A stretch of DNA of 64,000 bases from Rhizobium sp. BK399 (GTDB lineage Bacteria > Pseudomonadota > Alphaproteobacteria > Rhizobiales > Rhizobiaceae). Positions 52,826 to 62,774 of the stretch are shown here, piece by piece. Both the position numbers and the translations under genes were made by a program. The notes under the pieces were generated by a model. That model saw only the letters and a program-made list of their open reading frames with translations, was not told the origin of the DNA and did no database searches. The stretch lies in contig NZ_JACIAH010000001.1 in the NCBI RefSeq assembly GCF_014194695.1, positions 1,054,001 through 1,118,000 of the forward strand. Direction: 5' to 3'. Positions within the stretch are counted from its first letter, which is position 1. Each line of letters starts with the position of its first letter.

Positions 52826-55276
52826 ATGATCGAAAAGACCGAACTGAACCGGGGCTGGACGCTCTCCTGCAACGTTACAGGTCGACGCGACCTGCCTGCT
52901 GAAATTCCGGCACAGGTACCCGGCTACGTGCATCTCGACCTGCTCGCCAACCGACTCATCCCCGATCCCTATCTCGACGTCAACGAGATCACCAACGACT
53001 GGATCGGCAAGGAAGACTGGACCTATCGCTGCAGCTTCGATGCATCGCCGGATGCCGGGAAGGTCCAGGAACTGGTGTTCGAAGGCCTCGATACCGTCGC
53101 GACGATCGTGCTGAACGGCGAGGAGCTCGGCCGCACCTTCAACATGCACCGCATCTATCGCTTCGACGTGTCGGAGCGGCTCAAGCAAGGTGCGAACGAG
53201 CTGGTCGTGACCTTCCGCTCCGCTTACGCCTACGGCGCCGAGATGGAGGCGCATTACGGCTATCGCCCGAACAATTATCCCGGCCCCGGCAACCTGATGC
53301 GCAAGATGGCCTGCAACTTCGGCTGGGACTGGGGTCCGACGCTGGTGACAGCGGGGATCTGGAAGCCGGCGCGGCTGGAAAGCTGGGAGCGAGCCCGACT
53401 TGCGGAGACACGGGTTTCGGCGACGCTTGCCGGCGGCGACGGGCGCGTGACAGTTCGTGCAAGCGTCGAGCGCCAAGACGGCGTTCCGGCAAAACTTGTT
53501 GCAACCCTCGCCGGCGTCAGCCATGTCGCCGAACTCCCGGAGGGAGCTGACGAGGTCGAGTTCCAGCTGACCGTTCCCTCGCCGCAGATCTGGTGGCCGC
53601 ACCATCTTGGCGCCCAGCCGCTCTATCCGCTGCAAATCGAATTGCGGGACGGCGTAAGCTATGACTTACTCGACAGTTATTCGAAGGAGATCGGCTTTCG
53701 TTCGGTTCGGCTCGATACGGCTCCAGACGAACACGGCTCCGCCTTCACCTTCGTCATCAACGACGTGCCGCTTTTCGTCTGCGGCGCGAACTGGATTCCT
53801 GACGATTGCTTCCCGTCGCGGGTAACGGTCGAGCGCTACGTTTCCCGCATCGAGGAGGCGAAAGCTGCGAACATCAACCTGCTGCGCGTCTGGGGCGGCG
53901 GCATCTTCGAGCGCGACGAATTCTACGAGGCCTGCGACCGCGCCGGCATGCTCGTCTGGCAGGATTTCCTGTTTGCCTGTGCCTCCTATCCGGAAGAAGA
54001 ACCCTTGCGCAGCGAGGTCGAAGCCGAGGTCCGCGACAACGTCGTGCGCCTGATGCCGCATCCGTCGCTGATCGTCTGGAACGGCAATAACGAGAACATC
54101 TGGGGTTTCGACGAATGGGGCTGGCGGCCTATCATCAAGGAGGGCGTGAGCTGGGGGCTCGGCTACTATCTCGACGTCCTGCCGAAGCTCTGCGCCGAGC
54201 TGGATCCCGATCGGCCGTACTATCCCGGTAGCCCCTACTCCGGGACGATGGAGATCGAGCCCAACGCCGATGAGCACGGCTGCAAGCATATCTGGGACGT
54301 CTGGAACGACGTCGGCTACGAGATCTATCGCAACTACATCCCGCGCTTCTGCTCCGAATTCGGCTGGCAGGCGCCGCCGAACTGGGCGACGATCGAAGAA
54401 AGCGTGCACGACGCGCCGCTGACGCCGGTTTCCAACGGCGTGTTCCATCATCAGAAGGCCACCCAAGGCAATGACAAGCTGATCCGCGGCCTTGCCGGGC
54501 ATCTGCCTGTGCCGCAGACGATGGACGACTGGCACTTCGCAACACAGCTGAACCAGGCACGCGCCATCCGCTTTGCGATCGAGCACATGCGCTCGCATCG
54601 CGACATCTGCAAAGGTGCCGTCGTCTGGCAGTTCAACGATTGCTGGCCGGTGACGTCCTGGGCAGCACTCGATTCAGCGGGACGGCGCAAGCCGCTCTGG
54701 TATGCAATGCAGCAGGCATTCGATCCCAGGCTGCTGACGATCCAGCCACGCAACGGTGGACTGGCAGCCGTCGCCGTCAACGAACGCACGCTGTTCTGGC
54801 GCTCGAAAATATCAGGCAAACGGCTGCGGCTTGACGGAACGGTACTGGCCGAATTCGAGTTCTGGCGGCTGCTCTGCGACCGGTTTGAGGCGAAGGAGTT
54901 TCCGCTGTCGGCCGATGTCGCAACGCCGGATGATGCCGGTAACGAGCTCATCGTCGTGCAGATGCTTGACCGGCGCGCCTTCCACTATTTCGCCGAGGAC
55001 TTTGATTTGAAGCTCCCGGCACCGCGGGCGTCGATCGAGCTTAGCGCCACCACGGAAGGATATGCTGTGACAATTACGGCACAGACCTTCCTTAAGGATC
55101 TCTGCCTCATGGCCGACCGGCTCGATCCTGATGCAGTCGTCGATTCCATGCTGGTCACGTTGCTTCCGGGTGAAAGCCACACATTCGCGCTGCGCACTGC
55201 AAAAGCGTTCTCGGCAGGCGATATCGCACTTGGCACAGTGCTGCGCTCAGCCAACGACCTCGTTGCCAGAAGCTGA
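52826..55276 (+). CDS. Beta-mannosidase, glycoside hydrolase family 2
   Basis: This 816-residue cytosolic enzyme releases terminal beta-mannose. It has an N-terminal sugar-binding jelly-roll domain (about 1-190, QVPGYVHLDLLANRLIPDPYL and CNFGWDWGPTLVTAGIW), an immunoglobulin-like domain, and a TIM barrel with CGANWIPDD, LRVWGGGIFERDEFYEACDRAGMLVWQDF. The acid/base glutamate is in WNGNNEN and the nucleophile in FCSEFGWQ. No signal peptide is seen, so imported oligosaccharides are the likely substrate. WDWGP is typical of mannosidases in this family. Confidence 0.93.
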   Translation: MIEKTELNRGWTLSCNVTGRRDLPAEIPAQVPGYVHLDLLANRLIPDPYLDVNEITNDWIGKEDWTYRCSFDASPDAGKVQELVFEGLDTVATIVLNGEELGRTFNMHRIYRFDVSERLKQGANELVVTFRSAYAYGAEMEAHYGYRPNNYPGPGNLMRKMACNFGWDWGPTLVTAGIWKPARLESWERARLAETRVSATLAGGDGRVTVRASVERQDGVPAKLVATLAGVSHVAELPEGADEVEFQLTVPSPQIWWPHHLGAQPLYPLQIELRDGVSYDLLDSYSKEIGFRSVRLDTAPDEHGSAFTFVINDVPLFVCGANWIPDDCFPSRVTVERYVSRIEEAKAANINLLRVWGGGIFERDEFYEACDRAGMLVWQDFLFACASYPEEEPLRSEVEAEVRDNVVRLMPHPSLIVWNGNNENIWGFDEWGWRPIIKEGVSWGLGYYLDVLPKLCAELDPDRPYYPGSPYSGTMEIEPNADEHGCKHIWDVWNDVGYEIYRNYIPRFCSEFGWQAPPNWATIEESVHDAPLTPVSNGVFHHQKATQGNDKLIRGLAGHLPVPQTMDDWHFATQLNQARAIRFAIEHMRSHRDICKGAVVWQFNDCWPVTSWAALDSAGRRKPLWYAMQQAFDPRLLTIQPRNGGLAAVAVNERTLFWRSKISGKRLRLDGTVLAEFEFWRLLCDRFEAKEFPLSADVATPDDAGNELIVVQMLDRRAFHYFAEDFDLKLPAPRASIELSATTEGYAVTITAQTFLKDLCLMADRLDPDAVVDSMLVTLLPGESHTFALRTAKAFSAGDIALGTVLRSANDLVARS

Positions 55277-55279
55277 AAA

Positions 55280-55304
55280 GGCCCCGTCCGCGACGGGGCC
55301 CATC
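55280..55304. terminator. Hairpin between mannosidase and PRC-barrel genes
   Basis: GGCCCCGTC (55280-55288) pairs with GACGGGGCC (55292-55300). The minus strand continues with TTTT, so it can end the PRC-barrel transcript, and it lies 4 bp after the plus-strand mannosidase stop. Confidence 0.7.
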
Positions 55305-55392
55305 CAGGTCGTTTTACCACGCCGCGCGTCAGAAGGCGCGTTGGCGCAGCGCATGTACGCGCGATCGATGGATCGCACGTGAGCGGACGACG

Positions 55393-55785
55393 TTACATCC
55401 AGTAGGGCGGCACGCCGTAGTAATCATACACTCGGCGGCCATTATCGTTGTACCAGGTGTCGTCATCATCCGCATAGCTCGGCGCGCCTTCGATCTGCTC
55501 CTTCGTCAGGTCGATGCGATAGCCGTCCAGCTGGGTGTCGTAGCTCAGCTTTTCCCACGGCAGTGGATAGTGATCGTGGCCAATACCCAAGAAACCGCCG
55601 AACTCAAGCACGGCGTAGGCAACGCGGCCGTCCCGCTTGCCGAGGATCAATCGTTCGATCGAACCGATATGCTTGCCATCGGCTCCATAGACGCGGGTGC
55701 CTTCCACGCGGTCGCTGGCAATCAGCGTCGGAGTATCCTTCACGTTCGGGTCACGGCGGGTGTTGTCAGCGTCCTGATGCAGCAT
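55393..55785 (-). CDS. PRC-barrel domain protein
   Basis: This 130-residue protein contains a PRC-barrel beta-barrel (about 23-100): LIASDRVEGTRVYGADGKHIGSIERLILGKRDGRVAYAVLEFGGFLGIGHDHYPLPWEKL. An acidic then tyrosine-rich tail follows (ADDDDTWYNDNGRRVYDYYGVPPYW). PRC-barrel proteins of this type are often stress-induced, with unknown biochemical role. The ATG at 55785 has a near-perfect AAGGAGGT upstream. An EcfG-type promoter sits 46-70 bp upstream. Confidence 0.88.
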   Translation of the reverse strand: MLHQDADNTRRDPNVKDTPTLIASDRVEGTRVYGADGKHIGSIERLILGKRDGRVAYAVLEFGGFLGIGHDHYPLPWEKLSYDTQLDGYRIDLTKEQIEGAPSYADDDDTWYNDNGRRVYDYYGVPPYWM

Positions 55786-55830
55786 GGTGCACCTCCTTTT
55801 GGTTTTCCTCGTGGTTGGTCCACGCATAAA

Positions 55831-55855
55831 AACGCTACCCCGAACTCGATGTTCC
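55831..55855 (-). promoter_or_regulatory. EcfG/RpoE2-type promoter of the PRC-barrel gene
   Basis: On the minus strand GGGAAC (GGAAC at 55855-55851) is followed after 16 bp by CGTT (55834-55831), the same spacing as the site at 36619. It fits the general-stress sigma factor consensus of rhizobia. Confidence 0.75.
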
Positions 55856-55890
55856 CAACTTTACTCACGACAACCGCAGACGCTGCGTTA

Positions 55891-55906
55891 TTGACGTTTA
55901 CGTTAA
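55891..55906 (+). promoter_or_regulatory. LiuR-like palindrome upstream of fadD
   Basis: TTGACGTTTACGTTAA is a 16-bp near-palindrome located 129 bp before fadD. Its reverse complement matches the site at 22734-22749 in 14 of 16 positions. MerR-family LiuR-type regulators of fatty-acid and branched-chain amino-acid use bind sites of this style. Confidence 0.5.
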
Positions 55907-56034
55907 GGTTAGTGTAGCTCTATTCTCAGCTTGAACCATTCAGGCGATGACATAAGCTGCCGCGTTGGAAGATGGAGGATCGTCCAATCGGCTTGCCGGT
56001 TGGACCGGCCGGCAGCGACAGGGAGAGAGACAAT

Positions 56035-57735
56035 ATGAACAGCATTTCCGTCCATCCAGGCGGTGCGAAGCCCGAAAAGCCCTGGCTTGCGACTTATCCC
56101 GAGAGTGTGCCGGCAGAGCTTCCCGCACTGGAATACGAATCGTTGGCGGAATTGCTCGAGAAATCCTGCGCGCGCTATGCCAATCGCACCGCCTTTTCCA
56201 GCATGGGCAAGACACTGACCTACGGCGCGCTTGAAAGCCAAACCCGCAAGATTGCGGCGTGGCTGCAGAGCATCGGCCTCGAGAAGGGTGATCGCATCGC
56301 CGTCATGATGCCGAACGTCCTGCAGAATCCGGTCGCCGTTTACGGCATCCTGCGCGCCGGCTTCGTGGTCGTGAATGTCAATCCGCTTTACACGCCCCGC
56401 GAACTGGAACACCAGCTGCGCGATTCCGGCGCCAAGGCCATTTTCGTGCTCGAGAATTTCGCTCGCACGGTCGAGCAGGTGCTGGTCAAAACCGACGTGC
56501 GCCATGTCGTCGTCACGTCGCTCGGCGAGATGCTGGGCGCCAAGGGCTTGATCGTCAATCTGCTCGTGCGAAGGGTCAAGAAGCTCGTTCCCTCATGGTC
56601 GATCCCCCAGCACAAAACGTTCAAGCAGGTGCTCGGCGAGGGCGCAGGCAAATCACTGAAGCCCGCAAGCCTCAAGGGTAACGACATCGCCTTCCTGCAA
56701 TACACCGGCGGCACGACGGGCATCGCCAAGGGCGCAGTGCTGACGCACAGGAACCTGCTCTCCAACAAGCTGCAGCTCGAACTCTGGCTGGAATCGGCCT
56801 TCGACAAGAAGCCGCGCCCGGAGGTCCTGAACTTCCTCTGCGCCTTGCCGCTCTATCACATCTTCGCGCTGACGGTGAATTCGCTGATGGGCATGTCGCT
56901 CGGCGCCCACAATATCCTCGTCGCCAATCCGCGCGATATTCCGGCCCTGGTCAAGGAATTCGGCAAGGTGAAGGTTCATATCTTCCCCGGTCTCAATACG
57001 CTCTTCAATGCGCTGATGAACAATGCCGATTTTGCCAAGCTGGACTTCTCTAACATCGTGATGTCGCTCGGTGGCGGCATGGCAGTGCAGCGGCCGGTCG
57101 CCGAGCGCTGGATGAAGATCACCGGCTCCCACATTACCGAGGGCTACGGGCTTTCCGAGACCTCGCCGGTGGCGACGGCGAACCGCTTCGATTCGGCGGA
57201 GTTCACCGGCTCGATCGGCCTGCCGATCCCCTCCACCGATCTCGACATTCGCGACGAGGACGGCAACTCGCTGCCTCTCGGCGAAATCGGCGAAATCTGC
57301 ATCCGCGGGCCGCAGGTGATGGCCGGCTATTGGAACAAGCCGGAGGAAACCGCCCGTGTGATGACGGCGGACGGCTATTTCCGCACCGGCGACATGGGTT
57401 TCATGGATGCACGCGGCTATACCAAGATCGTCGACCGGAAGAAGGACATGATCCTCGTCTCCGGCTTCAACGTCTATCCGAACGAAATCGAGGAAGTGGC
57501 GGCGATGCATCCGGGCATTCTCGAAGCGGCAGCGGTCGGCATCCCCGACGGGCACTCCGGCGAGGCCGTGAAGCTCTTTGTGGTGCGCAAGGATCCGGCG
57601 CTGACGGAGGCCGATGTGAAGGCGCATTGCGCTGCGAACCTCACCAACTACAAGCGTCCGCGCTTCGTGGAATTCCGCACCGAGTTGCCAAAGACGCCGG
57701 TCGGAAAAATCCTGCGCAAGGATCTCCGCGGCTAA
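56035..57735 (+). CDS. fadD: Long-chain fatty-acid-CoA ligase
   Basis: It activates fatty acids to acyl-CoA for beta-oxidation, by way of an acyl-AMP. The 566-residue ANL-superfamily enzyme has the P-loop-like YTGGTTGIAKGA near 219-230, LPLYHIFALT, EGYGLSETSP, GEIGEICIRGPQVMAGYWNKPEET, YFRTGDMGFMD, DRKKDMILVSGFNVYPNEIE and the catalytic lysine in TPVGKILRKDLR. ATG at 56035 follows GGGAGAGAGA. Rhizobial FadD has been tied to surface motility. A LiuR-like palindrome lies upstream and a terminator downstream. Confidence 0.93.
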   Translation: MNSISVHPGGAKPEKPWLATYPESVPAELPALEYESLAELLEKSCARYANRTAFSSMGKTLTYGALESQTRKIAAWLQSIGLEKGDRIAVMMPNVLQNPVAVYGILRAGFVVVNVNPLYTPRELEHQLRDSGAKAIFVLENFARTVEQVLVKTDVRHVVVTSLGEMLGAKGLIVNLLVRRVKKLVPSWSIPQHKTFKQVLGEGAGKSLKPASLKGNDIAFLQYTGGTTGIAKGAVLTHRNLLSNKLQLELWLESAFDKKPRPEVLNFLCALPLYHIFALTVNSLMGMSLGAHNILVANPRDIPALVKEFGKVKVHIFPGLNTLFNALMNNADFAKLDFSNIVMSLGGGMAVQRPVAERWMKITGSHITEGYGLSETSPVATANRFDSAEFTGSIGLPIPSTDLDIRDEDGNSLPLGEIGEICIRGPQVMAGYWNKPEETARVMTADGYFRTGDMGFMDARGYTKIVDRKKDMILVSGFNVYPNEIEEVAAMHPGILEAAAVGIPDGHSGEAVKLFVVRKDPALTEADVKAHCAANLTNYKRPRFVEFRTELPKTPVGKILRKDLRG

Positions 57736-57759
57736 GTTTGACGGTTGCGTGAAATTACG

Positions 57760-57787
57760 GCCATCCGCTTAGGCGGGTGGCTTTTTT
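57760..57787 (+). terminator. Intrinsic terminator after fadD
   Basis: GCCATCCGC (57760-57768) and GCGGGTGGC (57773-57781) form a 9-bp stem with one G-T pair and a TTAG loop, followed by six T residues. Confidence 0.9.
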
Positions 57788-57872
57788 GCGTCCAGGGAGG
57801 TCGCCGAACTTGATTTGCGCCCTACAAAGCGAATAGTTTCCGCGACCCTCTCGCCCTGCAAAGGAGCCTCCC

Positions 57873-59498
<1,626 letters not shown>

Positions 59499-59514
59499 GA
59501 GCATCGAGACAAAA

Positions 59515-59542
59515 AAGCTCCCGCGGCTGACCGCGGGAGCTT
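59515..59542. terminator. Bidirectional terminator after pgi
   Basis: AAGCTCCCGCGG (59515-59526) and CCGCGGGAGCTT (59531-59542) make a 12-bp stem with a CTGA loop. A run of A residues on its left gives a U tract for minus-strand transcripts, so it also ends the convergent BON-domain gene. Confidence 0.85.
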
Positions 59543-59579
59543 CTCACAGTTTGCGAACTGGGGGCTCAGAAAGCCGCCT

Positions 59580-59864
59580 CTAGTTCGGCCTCTTCGGGAA
59601 GCCACGACATAGCAGTCGATTGTGAACGTGACTCGACCCGACGATGGCGGCGGCGACATCCACGGCCAGTTCGTCATCTCCACGACAGCGGACAAAGCCT
59701 TCAAGCACCACGAAATCGCCAAGCATTGAAACAATGATCTGCGTGCTGTCGAACTCCGATGACGCTTCCAGTGCGCACTTGATCGCGGCTTTGGTCGCCG
59801 CCGAACAATGACCGGCTTCGACGCTGCCGAGCGACCAGCCGTGACCGTCAACGCGTAGAACCAT
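59580..59864 (-). CDS. Small BON-domain-like protein
   Basis: This 94-residue protein has one BON-like domain at about 22-85 (AIKCALEASSEFDSTQIIVSMLGDFVVLEGFVRCRGDDELAVDVAAAIVGSSHVHNRLL, with the conserved central glycine and the terminal V-x-N segment). It has no signal peptide, unlike OsmY-type BON proteins. The ATG at 59864 is preceded by GGAGGAG at ideal spacing; an upstream ATG at 59906 is not. It is convergent with pgi. BON domains are thought to bind membranes or ligands; its exact role is unknown. Confidence 0.75.
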   Translation of the reverse strand: MVLRVDGHGWSLGSVEAGHCSAATKAAIKCALEASSEFDSTQIIVSMLGDFVVLEGFVRCRGDDELAVDVAAAIVGSSHVHNRLLCRGFPKRPN

Positions 59865-60039
59865 TTCTTCTCCTCCAACGTTAAACATTGAAGGTACAGG
59901 TCGCAATATTAGCGGTCTATTAAGTATGACATGCGTCGATTTCTACCCAGGCTCGCCCGCGACGCGGTATTTCGCGTAGTCCATGTCGAAATCCGACCTC
60001 GCCATGCGTTATAGGTACGTCGCGATGCGGAGAGGTTGA

Positions 60040-60840
60040 ATGAGCGTAACGGACGACGAACTTGTGAATTTCGAAGCGCATGGCGCGGCGCCGCTACCTA
60101 GGTCGCAGCACCATGGCTTCGTTGAGAATGACGGCGCCCGCATCTGGTATGCGAGCTACGGCTCCGGTCCGGCCGTGATCCTGTTACATGGTGGGCTCGG
60201 CAATGCAGGAAACTGGGGCTTTCAGGTGCCAGCGCTCGTCGCCACGGGCCGGCAAGTCGTCGTCATTGACAGCCGCGGCCACGGCCGCAGCACGCGTGAC
60301 GCGCGTCCCTATCATTACACGCGGATGTCCGAAGACGTGCTTGCGGTGATGGATCACCTAGGACTGGTAAAGGCCGCGCTCGTCGGCTGGAGCGACGGGG
60401 CATGCACGGCGCTTATTCTCGCCGACCAGCGGCCGGAGCGGGTTTCCGGTGTGTTTTTCTTCGCCTGCAACATGGACCCGAGCGGCACGCTTGAATTCAA
60501 GCCGACCCCGATCATCGATCGTTGCTTCAGCCGGCATCGAAAGGACTATCGGGCGCTATCCGCCACGCCCGACGCCTTCGAGAGCTTCGTCGGCGACGTG
60601 TCGAAGATGATGGCAAGCGAGCCGAACTATAAGCCCGCCGACCTCGCGAGCATCAAGGTGCCGGTCGCGGTCGTGCTCGGAGAGAACGACGAATTCATCA
60701 AGCGCGAGCACGCGGATTATCTGGCACGCAGCATTCCCGATGCCGAGTTGATCCTCCTGCCAGAGGTGAGCCATTTCGCACCGCTGCAGCGGCCCGAGCA
60801 CTTCAACCGCGAAGTGCTCGCCTTTCTCGATCGGTTATAG
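60040..60840 (+). CDS. Alpha/beta hydrolase
   Basis: This 266-residue alpha/beta-fold hydrolase shows the oxyanion segment LLHGGLGNAGNWGFQ near 50-64, the nucleophile elbow GWSDGA with catalytic serine near residue 127, a late aspartate in VVLGENDEF, and the catalytic histidine in EVSHFAPLQRPEHF. The substrate is not evident; esterase, lactonase and haloperoxidase-like enzymes share this pattern. It is convergent with the PfkB kinase gene, 8 bp apart. Confidence 0.85.
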   Translation: MSVTDDELVNFEAHGAAPLPRSQHHGFVENDGARIWYASYGSGPAVILLHGGLGNAGNWGFQVPALVATGRQVVVIDSRGHGRSTRDARPYHYTRMSEDVLAVMDHLGLVKAALVGWSDGACTALILADQRPERVSGVFFFACNMDPSGTLEFKPTPIIDRCFSRHRKDYRALSATPDAFESFVGDVSKMMASEPNYKPADLASIKVPVAVVLGENDEFIKREHADYLARSIPDAELILLPEVSHFAPLQRPEHFNREVLAFLDRL

Positions 60841-60848
60841 GCCTCGGC

Positions 60849-61775
60849 TCAGAGACCGATTTCTTTTGCCCACGGGGGATTGGCTCCGGCGCGCGAGACG
60901 GTGACGGCTGCGGCCTTGGCGCCGAGCGAGAGGGCGTTCTGCAGCGCCTTTTCGCTGAGCGACGCGACCTTTTCCTTGGTCAGGAGATCATCGATCTTCA
61001 GCGACGCAAGCACGCCGGCGTCGAAGGTATCACCGGCGCCGACGGTATCGACGACGGTAACGCGCTCGCTCGGGACGGTGACCTTGCGTTCGTTGGTGTA
61101 GCCTGATGCACCTTCAGCTCCCTTGGTGATGACGACGAGCTTGGCACCCTGCTTCAGCCAGTAGGCCGCCAGGTCGTCATGGCTGCCCTCGAGGCCGAAC
61201 CACTCCAGATCCTCGTCGGAGAACTTCAGGATGTCGGACTTCGACGCCATGCGCTTGATACGCGCCATATGGGCTTCCTTGTTCTTGATGAAGCCGGGGC
61301 GGATGTTTGGATCCAGCGAAATCACCCGCTTGTCGCACTCGCGGTCGAGAAGCGCTTCATAGGTCTCGCCGCAAGGGCTGGGGATCAGGCTGATCGCGCC
61401 GAAATGCAGCGCCTCGCAATCGTCGCCGAGAACGGGCAGGTCTTCGGTCGTGATCATGCGCCCGGCCGTGCCTTCGTCGTAGAAGGCATAGGTGGCCTGA
61501 CCGTTGACGAGCTTGACGAAGGCGACCGTCGACGGGCGCGGGGTAATGGCGCAGAGGCTGAAGTCGACATTGCTCGCCTTCAGCGTATCGCGCAGGATCT
61601 CGCCCATCATATCGTCGGCGAGGCCGGTGAAGAAGGCCGTCGGGATGCCGAGGCGTCCGAGCGCGATCGCCGTATTGAAGATCGCACCGCCGGCGTAGGG
61701 CGCAAACCCCTTCTCACCGAGAGTCGTTTCCCGCGGCAACATGTCAATCAGCGCTTCGCCACAGCACAAAATCAT
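60849..61775 (-). CDS. frk: PfkB family carbohydrate kinase, probable fructokinase
   Basis: This 308-residue PfkB-family kinase has the N-terminal MILCCGEALIDMLPRE, GGAIFNTAIALGRLGIPTAFFTGLADD near 35-60, and the ATP/catalytic motif DTVGAGDTFDAG with the base aspartate near residue 251. Together with pgi and pyrE nearby it matches the rhizobial frk locus, so phosphorylation of fructose to fructose 6-phosphate is likely. GGGAGG before the ATG at 61775 decides the start over 61802. It lies 90 bp downstream of pyrE on the same strand. Confidence 0.88.
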   Translation of the reverse strand: MILCCGEALIDMLPRETTLGEKGFAPYAGGAIFNTAIALGRLGIPTAFFTGLADDMMGEILRDTLKASNVDFSLCAITPRPSTVAFVKLVNGQATYAFYDEGTAGRMITTEDLPVLGDDCEALHFGAISLIPSPCGETYEALLDRECDKRVISLDPNIRPGFIKNKEAHMARIKRMASKSDILKFSDEDLEWFGLEGSHDDLAAYWLKQGAKLVVITKGAEGASGYTNERKVTVPSERVTVVDTVGAGDTFDAGVLASLKIDDLLTKEKVASLSEKALQNALSLGAKAAAVTVSRAGANPPWAKEIGL

Positions 61776-61865
61776 TCCGGCCTCCCAAGCATTACGATCC
61801 ATCGATGTTCAAATCGATTAGATAATTTCGTGGCAAAAGCAAAGCGCCGCGACGCAATTCTTCAT

Positions 61866-62555
61866 TCAAAGTGATGAAATGCCGCCGTTGCGTCCGGACC
61901 ATGCGAGCGGCGCATCGAGGAACGCTTCGACTTCGTTCAGAATCTTCTCGTCGAACAGCTTCTGCGCCTTGGCGACCGCCAGAACATCGCGCCAGGTGGC
62001 GATGTAGTGCAGCTTCACCTTGCCATCGGCAAAGCGCAACGCGCCTTCATCGAAAATGCCGTAATAAAACAGCGCGATACCGTGATCGACCACGCCACCG
62101 GCAGCCCTGACAGCATCGATGAACTTGAACATGCTGCCGCCTGCCGTCGTCAGGTCCTCGATGACGAGGACGCGCGAGCCCTCCGGCATGTTGCCTTCGA
62201 TCTGTGCGTTGCGGCCGTGACCCTTCGGTTGCTTGCGGACATAGATCATCGGCAGGCTGAGGCGATCGGCGAGCAGTGCCGCAAACGGGATGCCCGCGGT
62301 CTCGCCACCGGCAATGCAATCGAACTGCTCGAAACCGGCTTCGCGCAGCACGACGCTGGCGGCAAAATCCATCACGGTCGAGCGGACGCGCGGGAAAGAG
62401 AGCAGCTTGCGGCAATCGATGTAGACCGGACTCGCCATGCCGGACGCGAACTTGTAGGGCTGGGCAGCATTGAAATGCACCGCCTTGATCTCCCAGAGCA
62501 TCTTCGCCACGAGTTCCGCCATCGCGGCGCGGTCGGTGAATGTCGTCTGGATCAT
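61866..62555 (-). CDS. pyrE: Orotate phosphoribosyltransferase
   Basis: It converts orotate and PRPP to OMP in pyrimidine synthesis. The 229-residue protein shows the type I PRTase PRPP motif [13 protein letters not shown] near 127-140, orotate-site sequence [22 protein letters not shown] (as YKFASGM here), the catalytic-loop [16 protein letters not shown] and [17 protein letters not shown] precedes the ATG. frk follows on the same strand. Confidence 0.95.
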   Translation of the reverse strand: MIQTTFTDRAAMAELVAKMLWEIKAVHFNAAQPYKFASGMASPVYIDCRKLLSFPRVRSTVMDFAASVVLREAGFEQFDCIAGGETAGIPFAALLADRLSLPMIYVRKQPKGHGRNAQIEGNMPEGSRVLVIEDLTTAGGSMFKFIDAVRAAGGVVDHGIALFYYGIFDEGALRFADGKVKLHYIATWRDVLAVAKAQKLFDEKILNEVEAFLDAPLAWSGRNGGISSL

Positions 62556-62774
62556 CGCTCTCTCCTTTGGTCAAATCTATGGGCCAATAGCAGCAAGCGC
62601 GACAGTTTTCCAGAACGGCCAGCGGTTCGATACTCAGAAAACGTCCTGACGATCGAACGGTGTCGCCGGCGCCGCACTCCAGCCACGCAGCGTTCGAGGC
62701 CTTGAGGCCGCAATGCACCAATTCTTTCAGATATTTGCGCTTGCGCGCGTATAAAGCGGCGATATCGTCATGCC

